A stretch of DNA of 24,511 bases from Dissophora ornata (taxonomy: Eukaryota; Mortierellomycota; Mortierellomycetes; Mortierellales; Mortierellaceae): positions 1 through 24,511 of the forward strand of contig MU617068.1 of the NCBI GenBank assembly GCA_025201705.1. Reading direction: 5' to 3'. The position numbers were made by a program, and so were the translations under genes. Positions 17,373-24,511 of the stretch are shown here, in pieces. Position 1 is the first letter of the stretch; the number at the start of each line of letters is the position of its first letter. The notes under the pieces are model-generated. The model was not told the origin of the DNA and made no database searches. It saw nothing but the letters and a program-made list of their open reading frames with translations.

Positions 17373-19435
17373 TTATGACGACCTGTCATCAGTAACCTCG
17401 GACGACGCATTTTCAGGAGTCTTTTGCTTCTTACTATCCGCCACACTTTTGGTTCTGGCGAGGTGTCTTTTCAACTCTTCCTTCTGAGTCTTCAGCGTCT
17501 TACGATGTTGTTTCGCGACTACATGAGGATTCGTCTTGTTAATGCTTTTCCAATATTGGTGAACCAATTTGTCACAGTCGAACTTCTCGTAGGGGATGTA
17601 GGAGTCTTCATCTTCCTCGTATCTCTTCCGGTGCACCCTGTAAAGTACTTTGCCGTCTTCGGTTAAATGACCTAGAATCGACTCGACTTTGTAGCTCTCA
17701 TCTGAAGGCTGATCAAGGTCTTGGGTCACTACGCTTAATTGCTCTGGGGCATAATGACGAGGCAAAATCCCACCCGTTGCGTCTTTCAATTCATAGGCAC
17801 CATAGGTCGTTCTTCTTGTCACTTTAAAAGCGCCATCCTTTTTAGGATAAGAGCACCTTCAGCAACAGGACCGTCCGCCATGGCATAAGTGCCCGATTGA
17901 ATTTCGCGGATGGAATGCGAGTTGTTGAACTTGTCAATCATTTTTTGCTAGTTGTCTGAGCTGAGCTCTGACAGTGCAGGGAATATCAAATGAGTCAAGT
18001 ATAATAATCTTTTTTCTAATTCTTCATCAGATAGCAATCGACTTTCGGCTGCTGTTAAGTTTGATATCCCGGGGAACGCTCGACCGTAAAATAAAGAGAA
18101 CGATGTAGAATTATGGAGCGAGACAATTCTGGCGTTCATTTGCAGTTGAACCATGGGTAGATGTACATCCCAATCAGTAGGGTTGGCTGCAATGTTTTTG
18201 CGCAGAACGTCTTTCATCGACTTAATATGCCTTTCTGCAACACTATTACCTCGAGGGTGGTAAAGCGTAGACAAGCGATGATCAATCTTTAACGTCTGGG
18301 TCAATTCTTTGATGGTACTGTTGATGAATTCTAGGCCGTTGTCGCTCTGGATAATTTTCGGAAATCCGATATCACAGAACAAGCGGAAGAGGCGTTTGCC
18401 AACTGAAGCGGCGTCCTTCGTTTTCAACTCGTACAAGAAGACAAATCTGGTACAGACGTCTACGACCAGAAGAGCGTACTCATATCCGTTCTTACTTAGC
18501 GGAAATTGCGCCAGGTCTATAGCCAAATGTTCACCAGGCACTTCTGCGTGAATAGCTTTGAGGGGGTGATAGCCCTTTCTTGCTACATTGTAGCGCTGAC
18601 AGGATGAGCATGACTTTACCCAAAGAACACAATATTCCTTTAACTTGGTCAAGTTTTATTGTCTTGGTGGATCATGTTGATCATGGCTGTCGCCCCCAAG
18701 TGTTCAAAGGAATGAGTGTTCTTCAGGATCTCCTTTCTGTCCGGCCTTCAGGATCAGAAATCTGATGCATGAAGGGCAAATCAGGTAAATTGACGCCTTC
18801 GGGACTCATTTGAAGAGCGAAATCCGCAGAGCCAATGGTCTCCATGTCTGATGATTCCCTAAACATTGCAACATTGCTCTTTGAGTTTGCTTTAATCGCT
18901 GACATTATATTGTCTTCCCATAATTCTTCAGGGAACGCTCCTGAAAGCGCATCAGGAATTATATTTAAAATTCCAGGGCGGTGGATAATCTAGAAATCAT
19001 AACTGAAGATGGTTTCTTTCCAATCCGCCATAATGTTCGACAGCTTCTCTTGATCTTGCAAGGTGAAGTATCTACCCCACAAATAATAATGGAACTTTCT
19101 CAGAGCGAAAATAATTGCCAGGAGCTCCTTCTTATAAGCAGGATAACACCTTTCATGCTCTTGCAGTCCTCGAGCTATAAAAAAGATGTAATTAATTTTA
19201 CTATCATCTTTTTCACCAAAAGGAAACTGGTAAATCACTGCACCAATACCAACATTGGATGCATCTGTCGCAGCGAAGAAGTGCAAGCTAAAGTCAGGAA
19301 AAGAATGAACAGGTGCGTACACAATCATGTCTTTTATCTTCTCGAAACAGCGCATTTGAAGATTATTCAAGATGAAACAACCTTTCGCATTGCGTAGTGC
19401 GTCTAGCGGAGCGGTAATAGTCTACGAAATTTTCA
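17373..19435 (-). pseudogene. Ty3/Gypsy chromovirus pol remnant (RNase H, integrase, chromodomain)
   Basis: Minus-strand order matches the 3' half of a chromodomain Gypsy pol: RT end (APLDALRNAKGCFILNN), RNase H (ATDASNVGIGAVIY, YKKELLAIIFALRKFHYYLW), IIHRPGILNIIPDALSG, the H2C2 zinc finger (HSFEHLGATAMINMI...VKSCSSCQRY), integrase core with D, D and E in HLAIDLAQF, IIQSDNGLEF and NSVAERHIK, and the tail VTRRTTYGAYELKDATGG then chromodomain YKVESILGHLTEDGKVLYRV. Lesions: a short in-frame deletion in RNase H after FTLQ removing the family's D-H-x-A-L-T segment; TAG after SYDF; frameshifts near 18735 and 18645; TAG after SSDN at 17948-17950; a frameshift near 17850. The RT palm, protease, gag and both LTRs are absent, so it is truncated at both ends and dead. 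Confidence 0.9.
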
Positions 19436-19991
19436 TCACAAGCAGTTTTAGTCTAAACATTTCCAAACATACAATCTAAACATACAATATTGTAACCATA
19501 TAGAACACCCGCGTCATACCCTCGATGTTTTCAGAAGATCCTAACAAAGAGGTAGGTGCACTGGGAGGTTTCCAGGATGCCTATTGGTCCATCTCCCCGT
19601 CATTTGCTTCTTCTAGTTTGCATGATATGCATGGCTTCAGGCAAGAAACAATCATTTGATTTTTTTTTCACCCACGGTGTGGTGTAGGCGAGTGACACAT
19701 CTCTCGCCTGTTCTAATACATCATGCGACATCATACTACACACTCGACCAATACGACTCTATCTGTGTGAATCTTTCTTTCATTGCATCACTGATTGTCC
19801 AAAGAAAACTAAAAGAAAAACATCTGCTCGATGTATAAAAGGGAGTCTCTAGATGCTGTTGCTCTCTATCTTTATTCATTCGTTGTGTTCTATCCGTCAT
19901 CATCATCCCCACAGGAAAATCTATTAAGCCCTATCAATCCTCGCACGACACACCGTCACCACACCTCCTCAGTACTGGCGTACCGTTCTTC

Positions 19992-20159
19992 ATGAGTGTG
20001 GGCTGTGGCGATCGGACGAAGGTTATTCGGTCTTTGCACCCTAACAAAGAGGTAAGTGCACTGGGAGGCTTCCAGGATGCCTATTGGTCCATCTCCCCGT
20101 CATTTGCTTCTTCTAGTTTGCATGATATGCATGGCTTCAGGCAAGAAACAATCATTTGA
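19992..20159 (+). CDS. Chimeric 55-residue mini-ORF across the duplication junction
   Basis: The ATG at the end of promoter copy 1 reads MSVGCGDRTKVIRSLH and runs straight into the C-terminal codons that open copy 2 (PNKEVSALGGFQDAYWSIS...HDMHGFRQETII), then TGA. It looks like an internally deleted gene: the first codons of the downstream gene fused in frame to the last 40 codons of the upstream one, with its own TATA box about 150 bp upstream. Family unknown; expression unknown. Confidence 0.4.
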   Translation: MSVGCGDRTKVIRSLHPNKEVSALGGFQDAYWSISPSFASSSLHDMHGFRQETII

Positions 20160-20370
20160 TTTTTTTTTCACCCACGGTGTGGTGTAGGCGGGCGAGTGAC
20201 ACATCTCTCGCCTCTTCTAATACATCATTCGACATCATACTACACACTCGACCAATACGACATCCAACATGCATTGTTATTCCTTTCCAGAGACTCTATC
20301 TGTGTGAATCTTTCTTTCATTGCATCACTGATTGTCCAAAAGAAAACTAAAAGAAAAACATCGCTCGATG

Positions 20371-20377
20371 TATAAAA
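20371..20377 (+). promoter_or_regulatory. TATA box upstream of the PIN-like gene
   Basis: TATAAAA in copy 2 of the duplication, 361 bp before the ATG at 20738. The long leader may hide an intron. The equivalent ATG of copy 1 is changed to ATA in copy 2. Confidence 0.45.
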
Positions 20378-20737
20378 GGGAGTCTCTAGATGCTGTTGCT
20401 CTCTATCTTTATCCATTCGTTGTGCTCCATCCGTCATCATCATCCCCACAGGAAAATCTATTAAGCCCTTTCAATCCTCGCACGACACACATCACCGTCA
20501 CCACACCTCCTCAGTACTGGTGTACCGTTCTTCATAAAGCCGACCAGTAGACACAACGCTATCTCAAAGCACCCAACGGTATTTACAATACTAGCGGCTA
20601 CTTGTGAACGGCAGTCAAGAATCAAGCTGACCGCTGTTCTATTACTCCACTCGTGTAGAACCTGTTCATCCGCCGGAACTTGCGGAATTAGATACGCCAT
20701 TTCCAGAAACGACCGTTCTTAAAACACGCCTGTTGAT

Positions 20738-21805
20738 ATGGAGGATCTTACTCGCAGATTGAATGCAGTCGCATTGACGCCCCCTGCAAGCCCTATCAAG
20801 ACAGGCCTGAAACCACGTCTAGTCTATGTCGATGGGATGAACTACTCAGATAGGTTCTTCAAAGTCGGCGACCACTGGTGCTTTAAAGAGGCCAGACAGA
20901 ATATCAGTAAGATGGTAAAGCATGCACGGGAGTCCAACATTGTTCTGAAGGTGTTTCTAGATGCCTATATTGAGAGTGATGAGGCCATACAGAAATGGCG
21001 CTCGCGCCGCGAGAAGGAGGTGCGTGATCGTACCAGAAACATGCCACAGGCTATGAATGTGCTTCTCGGCGAGATGTTCTCAATGGCAGGAATCGAGGTT
21101 GCTTACTCGGTAGACGCCGATAATGACGACACGCTCGCATCCCACGCCCACCATGACCGCGCCGCAGTCATGAGTAGGGACAAGGACTTCCTGCGATACA
21201 ACGGAGCGTCTTACCGGATATTTGAGGACTTCACATACAAACGTGAGTACTTGCATCTAATCCCGCGCAGGAGCACATATCTTCGACCAGGGATCACCAA
21301 GCGTGATATACACAAGCCTAAGCCTGGTGTACGGAGTACCGACCCCGGCTTTGTCACTCTGCCGGACTTTTATCTCCGCGGATCGCCCTCTCCCCTGACA
21401 CGTGACTGCGGCAACCTGCACATCACTGTCAGGTCTCTGAGACAGGCATACTACGCCAGCTTGGGTATTGAGACTACTGTCCGTGAGGAGTTCCCTACCT
21501 ATCGGACATCAGACGATGATGAAGGCGTGGTGTGGCTCGAGGAGTATGTCTTGCCCAGCGATGAATACCACGATCTTCTCAAGAGCCCCGAGGAGGCGTA
21601 TAAGCACTACTTCGGTAGCCTAGTCAGACCTGGCGGTGTTTCTAACCGCGACTGGGACAACCATGTATACGCCAGCTACTCTGTTGTGTTCGAGCTATGT
21701 GCACTACACCTCGGCATATCGCTCTTCGAGATGCTATGTACGTATGCTAAGCAGCCATCTAAGATGATAGAACCGTTAGAGCGAGTGGACACGCTCCGGA
21801 GTTGA
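20738..21805 (+). CDS. PIN/FEN-like (XPG/asteroid-type) nuclease-fold protein
   Basis: Intact 355-residue protein without introns. Residues about 27-160 fit a PIN/FEN nuclease core: a hydrophobic strand ending in D32 (LVYVDGMN), a second strand ending in D75 (LKVFLDA), E112, the acidic cluster D126-D131 (SVDADNDD), and a strand followed by SRDKDF (D148, D150). This resembles asteroid/XPG proteins, where 'AD-D-A' then 'VLSxDSDF' hold metal-binding acids. The rest (about 170-355) has no domain I know. If active it would be a metal-dependent RNA or DNA nuclease; that is inference, and asteroid relatives are often catalytically degenerate. No signal peptide or membrane segment. C-ending codons are favoured as in the UNC93-like gene, which suggests a functional cellular gene. 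It is flanked by a promoter duplication and by recombinase and fold-back elements. Confidence 0.6.
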   Translation: MEDLTRRLNAVALTPPASPIKTGLKPRLVYVDGMNYSDRFFKVGDHWCFKEARQNISKMVKHARESNIVLKVFLDAYIESDEAIQKWRSRREKEVRDRTRNMPQAMNVLLGEMFSMAGIEVAYSVDADNDDTLASHAHHDRAAVMSRDKDFLRYNGASYRIFEDFTYKREYLHLIPRRSTYLRPGITKRDIHKPKPGVRSTDPGFVTLPDFYLRGSPSPLTRDCGNLHITVRSLRQAYYASLGIETTVREEFPTYRTSDDDEGVVWLEEYVLPSDEYHDLLKSPEEAYKHYFGSLVRPGGVSNRDWDNHVYASYSVVFELCALHLGISLFEMLCTYAKQPSKMIEPLERVDTLRS

Positions 21806-21887
21806 GTGCAGAAGAACACGTTGCACTAGGCCGATGCTCCCCGATATGGTGTCCAGAGGCACTTTTTTAAAAGCTATACTACCCCAC

Positions 21888-22109
21888 TCATCCGAGCATG
21901 GAGATGGCATCCTGGATCACCCGTCCCTGGTGTCCCTTCATGTAGCCACAATAACTATGTAGCACCTTCTTGTTAACATTCAGACCCGTAGTCTCTTAAT
22001 AGATCTCCATTTCCTGAATGTACTTTTTCCATATTATTGTTAATGCTGTCTTCAGATTCAAGTAATAGTCGTCATCTGTGTTCTCATTCGTCTGGAGCTC
22101 ATCATCTAC
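21888..22109 (-). pseudogene. Unidentified coding remnant
   Basis: One minus-strand frame reads VDDELQTNENTDDDYYLN, LKTALTIIWKKYIQEMEIY, an in-frame TAA, then ETTGLNVNKKVLHSYCGYMK and GHQGRVIQDAISMLG before TGA at 21888. The composition is protein-like on both sides of the TAA, so this is probably the C-terminal piece of a decayed gene cut by the fold-back element at 22111. Family not recognised. It lies downstream of the YR gene in the same orientation, so it could be element cargo. Confidence 0.4.
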
Positions 22110-22110
22110 T

Positions 22111-22365
22111 ATGGTACCGAATGACCTACAAAGGACGGTCTATTCGCATTGTCATAGGTGCCATGGACATATGTGTGTGACCTTCTTTTATTTTAATTAC
22201 CGACGAAAACAAAACAAAATGATTTTTTATATAATAAAATTGATCCCTCTGCCGAGATTGAACTACATCTTCTTTTGAAGCGCGAGGGTGGAGAGGGTGG
22301 GACATATGTCCATGGCACCTATGACAATCCGAATAGACCGTCCTTTGTAGGTCATTCGGTACCAT
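22111..22365. mobile_element. Fold-back element with 64-bp inverted arms
   Basis: Arms 22111-22174 and 22302-22365 are inverted copies with a single mismatch (ATGGTACCGAATGACCTACA... inward to ...GGACATATGT). The 127-bp A/T-rich centre has no credible gene. Mirror-image frames starting MVPNDLQRTVYS on both strands are products of the palindrome. No clear TSD; TCTAC occurs near both ends, at different distances. MITE or fold-back transposon are the likely readings. Confidence 0.8.
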
Positions 22366-22394
22366 TGTCTACGGTGCCATGTCTATATGTGACT

Positions 22395-23867
22395 TCAGAG
22401 GGATCCCAACGTAGAAATAGATATGTTATTGGCCGTGGTGCTCGAGAGGCGGTAATGCTTCTCGAAGATCTTAGGCGAGGACCAGTTCCCTTGGACCATG
22501 ATATCGGCCACCGGAACGCCAGCCAGTGCTGCGAGGGTAGAGCCTAAGGCTCGGAGCTTGGCAGGTCTGACTCCTGCGGGCACCATCAAGCGAGAGATCG
22601 CGTTCATATACACGCTGATCGTGGTGCTCAAAACGGCTTTGCTCAAGTCCTTGGAGTGGCGGATCAAAGGTGTGATCAGGCAGCTTGGGTCCTTTGGATG
22701 CGGGGTAGGTATGTCCATCGCGAGGGTCCTTGTTCGGTACGTAGTGTGGGTTTGGACTGGGCAAACTTGAGGGTCGGGGTGGCGGCTGATGCGGATGTAT
22801 TTGATGATTCGCTGTCTGCCTCGCCTTTCCTTGGGGAAGACGACCTCGAGCTCGAGCTTGTCACGGACGACGTTTGACCGTGCCACATCTGTGCAAAAGA
22901 TGTCGTCTGGCCGCATGAATCCACAGACGCCTAGTAGCCAGCATAGCTTCCGGGTGAGGTCCGGCATGTCCATCTCCATGTTACTGGGACCTTACTTAGA
23001 ACCCTGGAAATGTCGTAGTCCTCGTGCTTGGTGTCCACCACGACCGAACTGCTGCCAGCCTTCATAAATTGTTGGAAACAAGGATCATGTTTGATCTCCT
23101 CAGCATTGCAGAAAAGGGCGAGAATCGCTGACTTCTTGGCTTGTACCGTGGACCACTGCCACTTCTGGGTGGCTGTAACGGTTTTGCGACTTGGCAGCAC
23201 CGGCAAGAGAAGTTTTTCACTGGAAGAGAGAGACTTGAATGTGTTTAATAAAAAGGAGTCCGAAACTACTGAACTAACTAAGCAGTGATCATTGCTATTT
23301 ATACGTGTTCAGGAACCAGCTTATCAATCATGGTTCCCGTGAACTAGCCTGGTGACCCTATCCAACCAGATAGCTTGACCTATCCTGGAGTCGGGTTGGA
23401 TTTGTCAGCGGCGTATGATCTCGACGTTATTGGTACGTGATCGTGATCATACATGGGGAGTGGATCATTGGCCGAGATCCATGGTCACGAGTATCCAGAG
23501 TGGCTGAAACTCTGACAGTGGCCATACTCTGGTGCAGCCAGTTGACGATAGGGACTGCGGGATTGATATCCAGCTCAAAAGATCCTTCCTGAATCCAATC
23601 CAAGAATGCTTGCTGTGTTGGTTGATACCGTTTCTGTGTTATAACGGTGTCCCTGTTGCCGAGAATGAATGCTGTCACTCCCGGAGACAGCCCCTTCGCA
23701 ATTAAAGCTTGCCGCTTACTCTCCACACCGAGAGGCTCTAGTTGGCGTTCTTGTCTAGGATATTGCTTGCGCTTCCTGGTGGTGGGAGTACTGCTGATCG
23801 TGGCACTGGGATTGGGGGAGCAATTGCCATCGTTCGAATTGTCGGAAACCAAGTCGCTGACGGCCAA
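22395..23867 (-). pseudogene. Second tyrosine recombinase gene, split by a solo LTR
   Basis: DIRS-type organisation of a tyrosine recombinase. The N-terminal part has ESKRQALIAKGLSPGVTAFI and QKRYQPTQQAFLDWIQEG, a SAM-like core-binding domain. After the solo LTR come WQWSTVQAKKSAILALFCNA and HEDYDISRVLSK. After a frame change near 22990 come LTRKLCWLLGVCGFMRPDDI (box I Arg), FPKERRGRQRI (Lys), CPVQ, SCLITPLIRHSKDLSKAVLS, AKLRALGSTLAALAG (box II Arg), GNWSSPKIF and EKHYRL (nucleophile Tyr), ending at TGA 22395-22397. The HxxR His is replaced by Ala. Lesions: the 344-bp LTR; a one-base loss near 22990 that would restore VLSKGPSNMEMD. No in-frame ATG is seen upstream of 23867 back to a TGA at about 23905, so the start is unresolved or follows an intron (CCTGTTGCAG near 23900). 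No reverse transcriptase accompanies it. Confidence 0.83.
23174..23517 (-). mobile_element. Solo LTR within the recombinase gene
   Basis: 344-bp segment that on the minus strand starts TGTCAGAG and ends CGTTACA, with TATA box TATAAATAG near 23298-23306. Flanked by GTGGC at 23169-23173 and 23518-23522 (5-bp TSD). Removing it with one TSD copy joins ATG GCC to ACC CAG AAG TGG in frame. The internal part was lost by LTR-LTR recombination. Confidence 0.93.
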
Positions 23868-23988
23868 AATGGTGTGATCAGGGTCGCCTCTAGTCGTTCT
23901 GCAACAGGATCAAGTGTGGGAGGCTCGGCTGGGGGTGAGTTGATTTATTGAATAAAGACTACCGTAATGTAGGGTGCTTGCTAGGTGC

Positions 23989-23998
23989 TTTATATAGG
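23989..23998 (-). promoter_or_regulatory. TATA box upstream of the second recombinase
   Basis: Minus strand CCTATATAAA, about 125 bp before the open frame of the recombinase. AATAAATC lies downstream. Plausible promoter of the YR element. Confidence 0.4.
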
Positions 23999-24008
23999 TG
24001 TGTGTGTG

Positions 24009-24086
24009 ATAGGGGCGGCCGCAGAAGCATGGAATAGGGGCGGTGGATAGGGGCGGTTAATAGGGGCGATAGATAGGGGTGGGATT
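24009..24086. repeat. ATAGGGGCGG minisatellite
   Basis: Five to six short units of the form (G)ATAGGGGCGG/ATAGGGGTGG, irregularly spaced over about 78 bp. It lies between the recombinase promoter and the Gypsy RT fragment and may mark the junction of the two elements. Confidence 0.7.
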
Positions 24087-24106
24087 AGGTCTCATGCTGT
24101 GAAGCA

Positions 24107-24511
24107 TAATTGTTTGCAAAAAGGATTTATTACACCAAGTACCTCCCCTTACGGTGCTCCGGTTTTGTTTGTCAAAAAGAAGGACGGATCACTCAGGATG
24201 TGTGTGGATTACAGAGGATTAAATAAGATTACAAGAAAGAACCGACATCCGCTGCCCCGAATCGACGAACTTATCGACCACTTCAGAACTGCCCGCTGCT
24301 TCACGAAACTGGATCTGATATCGGGATACCACCAAATGCCTATCCACCCAGACGACAGACACAAAACGGCTTTCCGGACACGATATGGACATTATGAATT
24401 CAATGTTGTACCATTTGGTCTGACTAATGCTCCCGCTGCATTCTCCTCCATGATGCGCAATGTGCTTGCTCCAGCCTTAGACCAGTGTGTGGTTGTATAC
24501 TTGGACGACAT
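24107..24511 (+). CDS. Ty3/Gypsy reverse transcriptase, partial (runs off the window)
   Basis: Open frame of about 134 codons with the consecutive Gypsy RT signatures: [92 protein letters not shown] and finally VVYLDD, the catalytic YxDD box, where the window ends. The catalytic Asp of FTKLDL and both Asp of YLDD are present, and no stop or frameshift is seen. Homology starts abruptly at about 24107, so the element is truncated on its 5' side unless the rest lies elsewhere. Opposite strand to, and much better preserved than, the Gypsy remnant at 17373-19435. Confidence 0.9.

Larger units (their letters stand above)
19540..20535. repeat. 500-bp-period tandem duplication
   Basis: Copy 1 at 19540-19993, copy 2 at 20040-20535, offset exactly 500 bp, separated by 46 bp. 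The copies are highly similar; copy 2 has an extra block of about 35 bp near 20261-20293 and a few small indels. Each copy starts with the C-terminal codons of an unknown gene (PNKEV.ALGGFQDAYWSISP... to TGA), then non-coding DNA, then a TATA box (TATAAAA at 19834-19840 and 20371-20377) and a leader. The unit thus spans 'gene end, intergenic, promoter', as left by unequal crossing-over in a tandem gene array. Confidence 0.92.

Noticed and set aside
19540..20535. LTR pair of a retrotransposon
   Set aside because: The repeats lack TG...CA ends and flanking TSDs, include the end of a coding frame, and are only 46 bp apart.
22078..22365. Two mirror-image MVPNDLQRTVYS proteins
   Set aside because: They are the two strands of one inverted repeat, not genes.
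22930..23010. Programmed frameshift in the second recombinase
   Set aside because: The frame change falls where one missing base restores the conserved reading, with a stop beside it and an LTR insertion upstream; decay is simpler.
1..24511. CRISPR array, bacterial operon or riboswitch
   Set aside because: No regularly spaced repeats with unique spacers; the gene structure, introns and elements are eukaryotic.

Overview
The window looks like nuclear DNA of a filamentous, early-diverging fungus. Mortierellomycotina/Mucoromycota is my inference, not proven. Reasons: eukaryotic genes with TATA boxes, pyrimidine-rich leaders and short GT-AG introns; an intronless fungal UNC93-type membrane protein; and a mixture of Helitrons, chromodomain Ty3/Gypsy elements, a LINE and tyrosine-recombinase (YR) elements. 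Much of the DNA is nested, decayed mobile elements with a few cellular genes between them.

Layout. 1-722: 3' end of an LTR retrotransposon (+), with polypurine tract and 3' LTR, abutting a Helitron. 740-2005 (-): internally deleted Helitron Rep/Helicase gene. 2006-3380: non-coding, with a degenerate direct-repeat pair and a heptamer array. 3381-4269 (+): decayed zinc-finger ORF, possibly Helitron-linked. 5125-6549 (+): intact UNC93-like transporter gene with promoter and poly(A) signal. 7084-7764 (+): two-exon gene with an in-frame TAG. 9177-10148 (-): full-length class I O-methyltransferase pseudogene with four lesions. 10543-12255 (-): N-terminal part of a second Helitron gene. 12459-13244 (-): YR pseudogene. 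13455-15896: a 28S rDNA fragment carrying a 108-bp palindromic insert, next to an LTR split by a 5'-truncated LINE, which is itself split by a solo LTR. 16572-17337 (+): unidentified frameshifted gene remnant. 17373-19435 (-): chromodomain Gypsy pol remnant. 19540-20535: 500-bp-period tandem duplication that carries the C-terminus of one gene and a TATA promoter. 20738-21805 (+): intact PIN/FEN-like gene. 22111-22365: fold-back element. 22395-23867 (-): second YR gene, split by a solo LTR. 24107-24511 (+): open Gypsy reverse transcriptase running off the end.

Target-site duplications give a relative history at several places: LINE into LTR (16-bp TSD), then a solo LTR into the LINE (5 bp); palindromic element into 28S rDNA (7 bp); solo LTR into the YR gene (5 bp). 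In the LINE and YR cases the interrupted protein reads in frame across the removed insert. Only the UNC93-like gene, the PIN-like gene and the terminal RT fragment look undamaged. I see no operon-like cooperation between genes; the common theme is repeated transposition followed by decay.
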